From Paraburkholderia ginsengisoli NBRC 100965 (GTDB taxonomy: Bacteria; Pseudomonadota; Gammaproteobacteria; Burkholderiales; Burkholderiaceae), in assembly GCF_000739735.1 (NCBI RefSeq), contig NZ_BBJF01000009.1, forward strand, positions 292,326 through 356,325: a stretch of DNA of 64,000 nt. Direction: 5' to 3'. This document shows, in pieces, positions 45,063 to 53,615 of this stretch (position 1 is the first letter of the stretch; each line of letters begins with the position of its first letter). The notes below the pieces were generated by a model that worked only from the letters and a program-made list of their open reading frames with translations, was not told where the DNA came from and made no database searches. The translations under genes were made by a program, and so were the position numbers.

Positions 45063-45566
45063 TCACTTCGCGTCACTGGCGCCGTCCGCGAGACTGGCTC
45101 GCACGCGGTAGACCAGGTTCGGATTCGCGTCGACGAGCGTCCAGCTCGCCCACTGACCGGGCGTCACCAGCAGGCCCGGATGGCTCGCGTTCACCTGGCG
45201 CGGCTGCGGCGGCAACTTGCAACCGATGTCGGTTTGCCGGGCCGCGGCGTCCTCGAGCGTTTCCTGAGTGTCGATCGACAGCATGATCTCGTTCGCATCC
45301 GCGCGCAGCGGCGAGACGGTCAGCGTGCGCGACAGATCGATACTGCCGGCGGGCTGGTCTTTGCAGCCGACGTTATGCTGCACTGTCCGGTGATGCGTGT
45401 CCGTGCGCGCCTGGCCGACCGTGGTCGTCGCGTCGAACGCGTCGATCTGCTGGCCGTCGCTGATCACCTGTAACTGCCATTGCACCACCTGCTGCGCCGG
45501 CCGTTGTTGTGCGTTCGCAAGCAACGAAGTGCCAAGCAGCATGGCGACGATACTGGTTTTCCACAT
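45063..45566 (-). CDS. Hypothetical exported protein
   Basis: A 167-residue protein with a clear Sec signal peptide (MWKTSIVAMLLGTSLLANAQ, cleavage after about residue 19). The mature part is beta-rich and polar, with two cysteines (VGCKDQPAG and IGCKLPPQP) that could form a disulfide, and a repeating VISDGQQIDAFDATTTVGQA-type pattern. I do not recognise the family; it resembles small periplasmic proteins found across Burkholderia. It follows the EEP gene's upstream end with a 61-nt gap and could be its operon leader. Confidence 0.75.
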   Translation of the reverse strand: MWKTSIVAMLLGTSLLANAQQRPAQQVVQWQLQVISDGQQIDAFDATTTVGQARTDTHHRTVQHNVGCKDQPAGSIDLSRTLTVSPLRADANEIMLSIDTQETLEDAAARQTDIGCKLPPQPRQVNASHPGLLVTPGQWASWTLVDANPNLVYRVRASLADGASDAK

Positions 45567-45859
45567 AGAAGGAATCTCCGGCTCTAGCTTGGCCTGAATG
45601 GTCAGGAGCCATCTTACCCCTGATAGCGGCAACGGTTTTCTGACACTTCAGAGGCGGCCGGGTTCAGCAACACAACATTGCGGATAAGGGCAGCAATTCC
45701 GGGGAGGCTTGATTCGCGGGCCCGGCCGGAAGCTGCCTGTTGTTAGCAGCAGAGCGGCAGGACTGCTGGCTTGCAGATGAATATGTCGTCGTTACACTGG
45801 ACTTGAAAACGGCGCCCACGAGGCGCCGCCGCAGCAGGACCAGCCAGACGGGGTGAGCG

Positions 45860-46837
45860 ATGACAACAGCAATGGTCAAACAGGAAATCGCCGTGGCATC
45901 TTTCAGCCGGGTGTACGACCTCGATCAGGTCGAGACCGCGCTGAACGATCTCGGCGACGGCGCCAACGACGCGCTGCGCGCAACGTACGAGAAGATGCTG
46001 AAGACCGGCAATCTGCGCTTCTGCGTGAAGCCGAACCGGATGCCGTCGATCGACGATCTGATCGCCGCGCTGCCGAATTTTTCGGCGCCGCTCGACGACA
46101 TCCGCAAGCAGGTCGCGTTGTGTCTCGAGACCGAAGACCGGCTCGAACTGATGCCGATCCTGCTGCTCGGCGACCCCGGCATCGGCAAGACGCACTTTGC
46201 AAAACAGTTGGCGCGCCTGCTCGGCACCGCTTACCAATACGTGGCGATGAGTTCGCTGACGGCGGGATGGATTCTGTCGGGCGCGTCGTCGCAATGGAAG
46301 AACGCGAAGCCGGGCAAGGTGTTCGATGCGCTCGTGAACGGCAGCTACGCGAACCCGGTGATCGCCGTCGATGAAATCGACAAGGCCACCGGCGATTCGC
46401 AATACGATCCGCTCGGTGCGCTGTACGCGCTGCTTGAACACGACACGGCGCAGAGCTTCATCGACGAATTCGCCGAGATTCCGATCAACGCGGGCAACGT
46501 GATCTGGATCGCGACGGCCAACGACGAGCGCTCGATTCCCGAGCCGATCCTGAACCGGATGAACGTGTACGAGATTCCGCCGCCGGATCGCGACGGCGCG
46601 CGGCGCATCGCTCAGGCGATCTACAACGAGATCCGCTCGGCGCACAACTGGGGACTGCGTTTTCCCGACGTGCTCGGCGACGCCGCGCTCGACGCGTTGA
46701 AGCCCGCGTCGCCGCGTGAAATGCGCCGCGCGATTCTGAACGGCTTCGGCGCGGCGCGGATCGATGGACGCGATTGCATCGAAGCCGGCGACATCCGGCT
46801 CGATTACGGAAATCGGCGAAAACCGATTGGTTTCTGA
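45860..46837 (+). CDS. Lon-like AAA+ ATPase without protease domain
   Basis: A 325-residue AAA+ ATPase. Walker A is GDPGIGKT (104-111), Walker B VIAVDEID (167-174), sensor-1 in VIWIATANDER, and an arginine-finger region in PEPILNRMNVYEI. The core resembles the ATPase module of Lon (LTAGWILSGASSQWKNAKPGKVFDAL), but there is no Ser-Lys protease domain and no Lon N-domain; the first 90 residues are helical and unrecognised. Expression starts at ATG 45860 (an internal ATG at residue 5 is also possible). A terminator follows, so it is monocistronic. Partner and substrate are unknown. Confidence 0.85.
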   Translation: MTTAMVKQEIAVASFSRVYDLDQVETALNDLGDGANDALRATYEKMLKTGNLRFCVKPNRMPSIDDLIAALPNFSAPLDDIRKQVALCLETEDRLELMPILLLGDPGIGKTHFAKQLARLLGTAYQYVAMSSLTAGWILSGASSQWKNAKPGKVFDALVNGSYANPVIAVDEIDKATGDSQYDPLGALYALLEHDTAQSFIDEFAEIPINAGNVIWIATANDERSIPEPILNRMNVYEIPPPDRDGARRIAQAIYNEIRSAHNWGLRFPDVLGDAALDALKPASPREMRRAILNGFGAARIDGRDCIEAGDIRLDYGNRRKPIGF

Positions 46838-46864
46838 GCAAATTTGCCCCTTTTTCGCACCAAA

Positions 46865-46887
46865 GTCGCCCTCGGGCGGCTTTTTTT
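46865..46887 (+). terminator. Rho-independent terminator of the AAA ATPase gene
   Basis: GTCGCCC and GGGCGGC form a 7-bp stem (one G-T pair, very short loop) followed by seven T, 27 nt after the stop codon. Confidence 0.85.
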
Positions 46888-46982
46888 CGTTCCGGGAGGG
46901 CAATCTCTGCTGGAAACGAAGTGAATGTCGCAGCAATTGTTGCTGTTTTTGAGATGTACGCGCGGCATGCGCGGCCAGCGAG

Positions 46983-47252
46983 TTGAATCAGAATCCGTAC
47001 GCGCCGATTTCACCCGACAGCGTGAGCGCCACCGCCGGCAACGGTCCAAAGGCGGGTGCCGAAGTGAAGGCCGAATTTGCTGAAGCGCGCGCCAGCGGTC
47101 AGTTGAGCCTGAACCCCGATCGCGCCGGTGCATGCGCAGCAAGCCGCACTCGACAGCTATACACCGCCGCGCGCACAAGCGAGGACCGGTTTGATCGCGG
47201 CCGCGCATCGTACGCTCGGCACGCGGAGCACGCAGAACTGAGCGAGAACTGA
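46983..47252 (+). pseudogene. Frameshifted remnant resembling a DUF4148 protein
   Basis: The upstream frame reads ...AEVKAEFAEARASGQLSLNPD, the pattern of DUF4148 proteins (charged helix, then a short conserved tail). After about 47120 this frame turns Cys/Arg-rich, while the next frame reads PIAPVHAQQAALDSY and continues sensibly to a stop near 47252. A small indel near 47120 explains both. There is no signal peptide and no ATG; the first possible start is a TTG. The call as DUF4148 is tentative. Confidence 0.45.
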
Positions 47253-47424
47253 GCGGCCTTTGCATCGGCCTGTTCTTGGGGCGAGTCCATCCATGCATCC
47301 ATGTCCGCTCCCCGTCGAAGGCACGCCTCATGTTCATTGGATCCGCGAAGAAGCGAGCGCCCTGAGCTTCGACGGCGTACACTGAATCAGTCCGGCCGGT
47401 ACGCTTGAGATGCGCTCAAGACCG

Positions 47425-47457
47425 AATGCCCGCAGTCGTTCCGACTGGCGGGCATTT
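47425..47457. terminator. Terminator-like hairpin upstream of the FAD oxidoreductase gene
   Basis: ATGCCCGC plus AGTCG (47426-47438) pairs with CGACT plus GGCGGGCAT (47442-47455) with one bulged base: a 13-bp stem, then TTTCTGTCTG. It may end transcription from upstream before the gene at 47613, or act in that gene's leader. Confidence 0.5.
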
Positions 47458-47612
47458 CTGTCTGTACGGCGTCGTACAATTTTGCGTTGCGGTTGCGAAA
47501 GGGCAGGTGCGTTCGACAGCGAGCGGTGAGCGGCGCGCGAGGATCACATCCTGTCTTCCTCTCTATCGGATGAACGAGGCAGTGCGCGGCGAAGCCTGCC
47601 GCGTCAAGGGAC

Positions 47613-48719
47613 ATGGACCAAATCGAATGTGTAGTGATCGGCGCGGGCGTGATCGGTCTCGCGGTGGCGCGCGCGCTGGCGGCGCGCGGGCGCGAGGTGA
47701 TCGTGCTGGAAGCGGCCGAAGCGATTGGCGTGGGCACCAGTTCGCGCAACAGCGAAGTGATTCACGCGGGCATCTACTATCCACGCGGTTCCCTGAAAGC
47801 CGCGCTCTGCGTGCGCGGCCGCGAGATGCTCTACGACTATTGCACCGAGCGCAACGTCCCGCATTCGCGTTGCGGCAAGCTGCTGGTTGCCACCTCGCGC
47901 AACCAGGTACCGCAGCTCGAAAGCATCATGGCCAAGGGGCGCGACAACGGTGTGCTCGATCTGATGCGTATCACCGGCGACCAGGCGCAAGCGCTCGAAC
48001 CGGCGCTCGAATGTGTCGAGGCGGTGTTCTCGCCGCAGACGGGTATCGTCGATAGCCATCAATTGATGCTGGCGCTTCAGGGCGACGCGGAACGCGACGG
48101 CGCGGTCTTCGCGTTTCATGCGCCAGTGACCGCAATCGAGGCGAACAATGGACGCTTCGTCATCACCGTCGGCGGCGATGCGCCGACCACGATCAGCGCC
48201 GCGTGCGTGATCAACAGTGCTGGACTCCATGCGAACAAGCTGGCCCGCAAGATCCGTGGACTCGACGCGCGTCACGTGCCGCCACTGTATCTGGCGCGCG
48301 GCAACTACTTCAGCATCTCGGGGCGCGCGCCGTTCAGCCGGCTGATTTATCCGATGCCGAACGAGGCCGGGCTCGGCGTGCATCTGACCATCGACCTCGG
48401 CGGCCAGGCGCGCTTCGGTCCCGACGTCGAATGGGTCGACGCGATCAATTACGACGTCGATCCGCGTCGCGCGGATTCGTTTTATGCAGCGATTCGCGCC
48501 TACTGGCCCGCGCTTCCCGACGACGCATTGCAACCCGCGTATGCGGGTATTCGTCCGAAGCTTTCCGGCCCGGGCGAGCCCGCCGCCGACTTCGTGATTC
48601 AGGGACCGGCCGCGCATGGCGTGCGCGGGCTCGTCAATCTCTTTGGCATCGAGTCGCCGGGTTTGACGGCGTCGCTCGCGATTGCACAGCGGGTCTGCGA
48701 GTTGAGCGGCCGCGCCTGA
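47613..48719 (+). CDS. L-2-hydroxyglutarate oxidase-like FAD-dependent oxidoreductase
   Basis: A 368-residue DAO-family flavoenzyme. The FAD dinucleotide-binding motif GAGVIG is at 10-15 with the acidic ribose ligand in VIVLEA. TSSRNSEVIHAGIYYPRGSLKAALCV (about 43-68) is characteristic of the L-2-hydroxyglutarate dehydrogenase/LhgO group, as is the C-terminal NLFGIESPGLTASLAIAQRV. Such enzymes oxidise L-2-hydroxyglutarate to 2-oxoglutarate, passing electrons to quinone or oxygen. No signal peptide. The gene stands alone; substrate specificity is inferred from family resemblance. Confidence 0.87.
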   Translation: MDQIECVVIGAGVIGLAVARALAARGREVIVLEAAEAIGVGTSSRNSEVIHAGIYYPRGSLKAALCVRGREMLYDYCTERNVPHSRCGKLLVATSRNQVPQLESIMAKGRDNGVLDLMRITGDQAQALEPALECVEAVFSPQTGIVDSHQLMLALQGDAERDGAVFAFHAPVTAIEANNGRFVITVGGDAPTTISAACVINSAGLHANKLARKIRGLDARHVPPLYLARGNYFSISGRAPFSRLIYPMPNEAGLGVHLTIDLGGQARFGPDVEWVDAINYDVDPRRADSFYAAIRAYWPALPDDALQPAYAGIRPKLSGPGEPAADFVIQGPAAHGVRGLVNLFGIESPGLTASLAIAQRVCELSGRA

Positions 48720-48964
48720 TCGGCTGACGTTTGACCGGTTCACACTTGAGCCGGTCGCGCAATCCTCTGGGCAGACGCGGGCCTGCGCGACTCATCGGTA
48801 CTTCACACTCCGTAGCCGTCCGCTCGTCGAGGGCGGCGGCACAGTGCGCTGTACCGATTCGCTTATCTCTATCATTTGGGGCGTCACGCGCGACGGCTTC
48901 GTTGCTATGCTTGGGGACCGCTGTCACTAGAACGGCGATCAGTTCATAAACGGAGTGAGTCCCC

Positions 48965-49276
48965 ATGAAATCTTCCCGTCGTACGTTTTTGATCACCAGC
49001 ATAGGTGTGGCATCCACGTTCGCTCTGTCGCGTCAGGCTTTTGCCGATGCGCCGAAAGTCGCCGAAACCGATCCGACCGCACAAGCGCTCGGCTACAAGG
49101 AAGACGCGAGCAAGGTCGATAAAGCCAAGTTCGCCAAGTACGCCGCCGGCCAGGACTGCGGCAACTGCAGCTTCTACCAGGGCAAAGCCACCGACGCTTA
49201 TGCCGGCTGCCCGATGTTCGCGGGCAAGCAGGTCTCGAGCAAGGGTTGGTGCAGCGCATATAACAAGAAGAGCTAG
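48965..49276 (+). CDS. High-potential iron-sulfur protein (HiPIP), Tat-exported
   Basis: A 103-residue periplasmic electron carrier holding one 4Fe-4S cluster. A twin-arginine signal (SRRTFLITSIGVAS) is followed by cleavage near AFA-DAP (residue 28). The cluster ligands are Cys65, Cys68, Cys82 and Cys96, spaced CX2C-X13-C-X13-C as in HiPIPs, with the terminal GWCSAYNKKS typical of the short form. HiPIPs donate electrons to photosynthetic centres or, as is likely here, to oxidases. No oxidase or bc1 gene is nearby. A terminator about 80 nt downstream makes it monocistronic. Confidence 0.95.
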   Translation: MKSSRRTFLITSIGVASTFALSRQAFADAPKVAETDPTAQALGYKEDASKVDKAKFAKYAAGQDCGNCSFYQGKATDAYAGCPMFAGKQVSSKGWCSAYNKKS

Positions 49277-49358
49277 GCATGCTTTCGCGCGGCACCTGGT
49301 CAGTGTCGCGCGAGATGCGCCGCAACATCGCGGTGCCCGATCGAAGTCCGATCGACGA

Positions 49359-49392
49359 GGCGTCTTCCGTCACGTGCGGCAGACGCCTTTTT
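49359..49392 (+). terminator. Rho-independent terminator after the HiPIP gene
   Basis: GGCGTCT (49359-49365) pairs with AGACGCC (49381-49387), followed by TTTTTG. A second hairpin without T-run lies just before it (49285-49313, an 11-bp stem with one mismatch). Confidence 0.82.
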
Positions 49393-49542
49393 GCCGCTTG
49401 AAAACGGCTTGCGCGCTCTTTACACTCCAAGGCGATCACGCACGCTGGTTCTGTTTTAGGCTCTGGCGCGCTCACGCGTTTGTACGCGCGACGGCGTGCG
49501 CAACGATCTACGTCGAGCACTTTTCGCAGGCTGGAGATTCGC

Positions 49543-50835
49543 ATGACACCCGCGTCGAGAAGTCTCAATACACGTGCCGTCGTCGCTGCTGTGATCGGCA
49601 ATGCGCTCGAATGGTATGACTTCACCGTGTTCGGATTCCTCACGGTGGTAATCGCCCAATTGTTCTTCCCGGCAAGCAACGACTACGCGTCGCTGCTGCT
49701 GACCACCGCGACCTTCGGCGTCGCTTTCGTGATGCGGCCGATCGGCGGCATCGTGCTCGGACTCTACTCGGATCGCGCGGGGCGCAAGGCGGCGTTGTCG
49801 CTCGTGATCGCGCTGATGACGCTCGGCATTCTGCTGCTCGCGATTGCGCCGCCGTACTCGGCGATCGGCATTGGCGCGCCGCTGATGATCGTGCTCGGGC
49901 GTCTGTTGCAGGGCTTTTCCGCCGGCGGAGAATTTGGCAGTTCGACGGCCTTGCTGATCGAAGCGGCGCCGTTCTCGAAGCGCGGCTTTTACGGCAGTTG
50001 GCAGATGGCGAGCCAGGCGGCCGCGCTGCTGCTCGGCGCGCTGGTTGGTGCGCTGATCACGCGCGGCTTGCCGCCCGACGCGTTGAAATCATGGGGCTGG
50101 CGCGTGCCCTTCGTTCTGGGTTTGATCATCGGGCCGATCGGCTTTTACATCCGCCGGCATCTCGCCGATTCCGACGTCTTTCTGCTCGCGCAAAAGACCG
50201 CGCCGCGCGCGACGCTTGGCGAAGTGTTCAGAAGCCATAGCCGTGACGTGCTGTGCGGACTCGGCTCGGTGATCGCGCTGACCGTGACGATCTATGTGCT
50301 CATCAGCTATCTGCCGACCTTCGCCGTGAATCAACTGAAGCTGCCTTACGCGCAATCGTTTTATGCGGTGATCGTCGGCAATCTGCTGTTGACGGTGCTC
50401 TCGCCGCTGACCGGCGCATGGTCCGACAGGATCGGGCGCAAGGGACTGTCGCTATGGTCGCTGACGATTACGCTCGTGATCATCTATCCGCTGTTCGTGT
50501 GGCTCGCGGCGGCGCCGAGCGTGTCGAAACTGATTCTCGTGCAGGCGCTGCTGTCGATCACGCTGTCGGGTTACTACGGTCCGTTCGGCGCGCTGATCGC
50601 CGAGCTGTTTCCGGCCAACGTGCGCTCGACCGGGTTATCGCTCGCGTACAACATCGCGGTGATGATGTTCGGCGGGTTCGGGCCGTTCATCGTGACGTGG
50701 CTGATCAACACGACCGGCTCGCCGCTTGCGCCGACTTATTACGTGATGGGTGGTTTGGCGCTGTCGATCGTCGCGGTCGCGTGCATTCCCGGCAAACGGC
50801 ATGTGGATCTCGATGCGCAGCGTAAGGCGGCTTGA
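49543..50835 (+). CDS. MFS transporter, metabolite:H+ symporter (MHS) family
   Basis: A 430-residue 12-helix transporter of the ProP/KgtP/ShiA/CitA group. The start at 49543 has GGAGA 6 nt upstream. The MHS hallmarks are IGNALEWYDFTVFGF in helix 1, the loop RPIGGIVLGLYSDRAGRKAAL, and RLLQGFSAGGEFGSS in helix 4. The members import organic acids or compatible solutes with protons. The adjacent minus-strand amidase is convergent, so context gives no strong substrate hint. Confidence 0.92.
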   Translation: MTPASRSLNTRAVVAAVIGNALEWYDFTVFGFLTVVIAQLFFPASNDYASLLLTTATFGVAFVMRPIGGIVLGLYSDRAGRKAALSLVIALMTLGILLLAIAPPYSAIGIGAPLMIVLGRLLQGFSAGGEFGSSTALLIEAAPFSKRGFYGSWQMASQAAALLLGALVGALITRGLPPDALKSWGWRVPFVLGLIIGPIGFYIRRHLADSDVFLLAQKTAPRATLGEVFRSHSRDVLCGLGSVIALTVTIYVLISYLPTFAVNQLKLPYAQSFYAVIVGNLLLTVLSPLTGAWSDRIGRKGLSLWSLTITLVIIYPLFVWLAAAPSVSKLILVQALLSITLSGYYGPFGALIAELFPANVRSTGLSLAYNIAVMMFGGFGPFIVTWLINTTGSPLAPTYYVMGGLALSIVAVACIPGKRHVDLDAQRKAA

Positions 50836-50868
50836 GGGGCGGGCGGCCTGGATGGCTTCTTCTTTTAA

Positions 50869-52386
50869 CTAACTCCGCGCCTTCATCAACGGCGGCCGCT
50901 TGTCGAACCACGGCCGTGCCGCTTCAAGTTGCGCCGCGAGCCGTAGCAGCGTCGCTTCGCCACCAGCCCGCGCCGCGAATTGCACGCCGACCGGCAGTCC
51001 GCGCGCATTCCAGTAAAGCGGCACCGACATCGCCGGTTGCCCGCTCAGGTTGAACAACTCCGTGCATCCGGCCCACGCGAACGCCTTGTTTGACGCTTCA
51101 TTCAGGAGTCTTTTCAGCAGCGCTTCGAGCGGCATCGCGGTGACGGCGCGCATCTGTATGCGTTCCGCGGGAGTCGGCTGCATCTCGCCGATCTTGATCG
51201 GCGGCGCGGCCAGCGTCGCGCACAGAACCGCGTCGTAGCGATGCAGCAGGTCGGTGAGGCGCTCGGTGATGCGCCGCTGTTCTTCGAGCGCGCCGGGCAG
51301 GCCGCGTTCGCCGAGTTTGCGGCCGACATGCGCCATCGCCCACGTCGAGATTTCGAACTCGGCGCGCTGGGGCTTATGCCCGCTGATCCGTTCGGCGTTC
51401 AGCACCAGGTCTTCCGCAGTCACGGACCACAGCGTGAGAAACGCATGACGCACGCTCGCGAAATCGATGCCGAGCGACACCGGCTCGATGTTATGACCGA
51501 GCGAGCTGGCGAGTTGCGCGGCGTCTTCGAGCGCGGCGCGCGAGTCGGCGGAGAGCGTCGGCGCCAGCATCGCTTCGGTGACGTACGCGATGTTCAGCGG
51601 CTTGCACGGCTCGCGGCTCGCGCCGAGGAAAGTGCCTGGCGCGCCGAGCGGCCGGTCCGCGTTACCGGCCAGCAGATCGAGCAGCAACGCGCTGTCGCGC
51701 GCGCTGCGCGACAGCGCGTGATCGATGCCGAGTTCTCCCGCGCCCGCCGGCGTCGCGCGCGGTACGCGTCCGCGTGAAGGCTTGAGGCCGAACAGTCCGC
51801 AGCACGAAGCCGGAATGCGGATCGAGCCGCCGCCGTCCGACGCGTGTGCGAGCGGCACGATGCCCGCAGCGACGGCCGCCCCCGCACCGCCGCTTGAACC
51901 GCCCGGTGTATGGTCGAGATTCCACGGATTGCGGCACGCGCCAAATAGTTCGGGCTCCGTATAAGGCATCTGGCCGAGTTCAGATGTGCTGGTTTTCGCG
52001 AAGATGTTCAGGCCGGCCGCTTTCGCGAGCGTGACCACCGGCGCGTCCTGCTCGGGAATGAAGTGGCGGTAATGGCGGCTGCCCATCGCCATGCGCAATC
52101 CGGCGACCGGCGCGCCGAGGTCCTTGATCAGAAACGGCACGCCTGCCAGCGCGCTCTGTGCGCTCGTGTTATCCGGACTCGTCGCGCCATTGGCTCTATT
52201 CGCGTCGTTGCGCGATGCGCGTTGGCGCGCCGCATCGTAGTCTTTCAGGACAATCGCGTTGATCGCGGGGTTGACGGCTTCGGTACGCGAAATCGCGACG
52301 TCGAGCAATTCGCGCGCGCTAGCCTGGCGGGTGCGCACCAGTTCGGCGAGGCCGATGGCGTCGTGGGCGAGATAGTCTGAGTGCAC
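50869..52386 (-). CDS. Amidase (amidase signature family)
   Basis: A 505-residue amidase from the GTG at 52386, with GAGGA about 10 nt upstream. The frame is open 58 codons more, but that part crosses the terminator hairpin at 52491-52523, so the shorter form is chosen. The Ser-cisSer-Lys triad is visible: Lys88 (FLIKDLGAP), cis-Ser in TPGGSSGGAGAA (164-165) and nucleophile Ser188 (SDGGGSIRIPASCCG). Substrates in this family range from Glu-tRNA to nitrile-derived amides; AspAmid specificity cannot be told. No gatB or gatC gene is adjacent, so it is not GatA. Confidence 0.9.
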   Translation of the reverse strand: MHSDYLAHDAIGLAELVRTRQASARELLDVAISRTEAVNPAINAIVLKDYDAARQRASRNDANRANGATSPDNTSAQSALAGVPFLIKDLGAPVAGLRMAMGSRHYRHFIPEQDAPVVTLAKAAGLNIFAKTSTSELGQMPYTEPELFGACRNPWNLDHTPGGSSGGAGAAVAAGIVPLAHASDGGGSIRIPASCCGLFGLKPSRGRVPRATPAGAGELGIDHALSRSARDSALLLDLLAGNADRPLGAPGTFLGASREPCKPLNIAYVTEAMLAPTLSADSRAALEDAAQLASSLGHNIEPVSLGIDFASVRHAFLTLWSVTAEDLVLNAERISGHKPQRAEFEISTWAMAHVGRKLGERGLPGALEEQRRITERLTDLLHRYDAVLCATLAAPPIKIGEMQPTPAERIQMRAVTAMPLEALLKRLLNEASNKAFAWAGCTELFNLSGQPAMSVPLYWNARGLPVGVQFAARAGGEATLLRLAAQLEAARPWFDKRPPLMKARS

Positions 52387-52490
52387 GGCGGATGGGTCCT
52401 CGCTTTCGAGTGTGAATTCTGCCGATGGTCCATGTATGCGATGCCCCTGCTCTGCCGGGTTTCCCGTCGCCCGGATCGTCGTCGCGCATG

Positions 52491-52523
52491 GAAAAAGACG
52501 GCGTGTCGCCGACACGCCGTCTT
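52491..52523 (-). terminator. Rho-independent terminator of the dienelactone hydrolase gene
   Basis: AAGACGGCGTGTC (52495-52507) and its perfect complement (52511-52523) form a 13-bp stem with a 3-nt loop; the minus strand continues TTTTTCC. It stops leftward transcription before the amidase gene. Confidence 0.9.
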
Positions 52524-52640
52524 CGAGAGAGTAACCGAGTTGCACGCGAGCATGACTCACGCGAATTCAGAAGCGCAAATTAAATACGCGTACTGAAGAC
52601 GCCTGGATCGGAACGCGCGCTGCTTCTATCACTCACAGAC

Positions 52641-53339
52641 TCACAGACGTTCGCCGAGGAACGTCAGCGTGCGGCCATGCGCCAGGGCCGACGCGCGCTG
52701 GTTATACGAAGCGCGGTCCGAACAGTTGAAGCCGTGATCGGCGTTCGGATAAATGTTGAACTCGACGTCGGTGCGGCCGGCGAAGCGTTCCTGAATCTGG
52801 CCGACGTCCGACAGCGGGATATGCGCGTCGAGTTCGCCGTAATGGAACTGCATCGGCACCTTGATGTTCGGCACCTGATCGAGCTGGTTCTGGATGCCGC
52901 CGCCGTAATAAGCCACCGCGCCGTCGACCGTGCCTTGCGCCGCGGCCAGATACGCGAGCCGGCCGCCGAAGCAGTAGCCGATGGCCGCAACCTTGCCGGT
53001 GACTTCCGGCATCGTGCGCAATGCCGCTGCGGCTGCGCCGATATCGGCGACGGCCTGATCGAGATTGGTCTTCTGCATCAGTTCGATGCCCTTGTTGCGA
53101 TCCGCGCCGTCGTACGTCAATTCGACGCGTGGCTGCACGCGCCAGAACACGTCCGGTGCGAGCGCGACGTAGCCGTCTTGCGCGTATTGATCCGCGACCG
53201 AGCGGATGTGGCTGTTCACGCCGAAGATTTCCTGAATGATGATGACGGCCGGACCCTTGCCGCCTTTAGGCAGTGCGAGGTAGCCGCCGAAACTGTCGTT
53301 GCCGGCGGGGATGTCGATCCATCGGGAAGTCGTGCTCAT
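52641..53339 (-). CDS. Dienelactone hydrolase family protein
   Basis: A 232-residue alpha/beta hydrolase with the Cys-His-Asp triad of dienelactone hydrolases: Cys123 in AIGYCFGGRLAY, Asp171 in GELDAHIP and His202 in NADHGFNC; Glu37 (IIQEIFGV) is the switch residue that activates the thiol. In chlorocatechol pathways the enzyme opens dienelactones to maleylacetate. No catechol-pathway genes are adjacent, so a general carboxymethylenebutenolidase role is all that can be said. It has its own terminator. Confidence 0.93.
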   Translation of the reverse strand: MSTTSRWIDIPAGNDSFGGYLALPKGGKGPAVIIIQEIFGVNSHIRSVADQYAQDGYVALAPDVFWRVQPRVELTYDGADRNKGIELMQKTNLDQAVADIGAAAAALRTMPEVTGKVAAIGYCFGGRLAYLAAAQGTVDGAVAYYGGGIQNQLDQVPNIKVPMQFHYGELDAHIPLSDVGQIQERFAGRTDVEFNIYPNADHGFNCSDRASYNQRASALAHGRTLTFLGERL

Positions 53340-53615
53340 GGGGTTCTCCGTAGGCCTTGCGCGAGAGTGCGCGAGGCCGGTCTTAATGAAATGCCAGAGG
53401 CCAGAATGCCTGAAGCGGCGGTTAGTGTGCCATCAAAAGAACCGCCTTGCAGTGGGCCTGGGAGCGGGTTGGCGAGCCGTATCGCGAGGCGTTGTTCTCG
53501 TAAGGCGATTGAAACGATCTCGATAATTCATTTTTCCGGCAAGGCTCGCGTCGTTAGAGTCGGATGTGATCGCTCGCCCGTGTCGCGAGCCGATTGTCGC
53601 GGAAAGGAATAGATC

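Noticed and set aside
50869..52386. GatA subunit of Glu-tRNA(Gln) amidotransferase
   Set aside because: It shares the amidase signature, but gatB and gatC are not adjacent and the gene lies alone beside a transporter.
52387..52560. N-terminal extension of the amidase gene to the ATG at 52560
   Set aside because: The extension would run through a strong terminator hairpin and lacks coding character; the GTG at 52386 with a GAGGA site is preferred.
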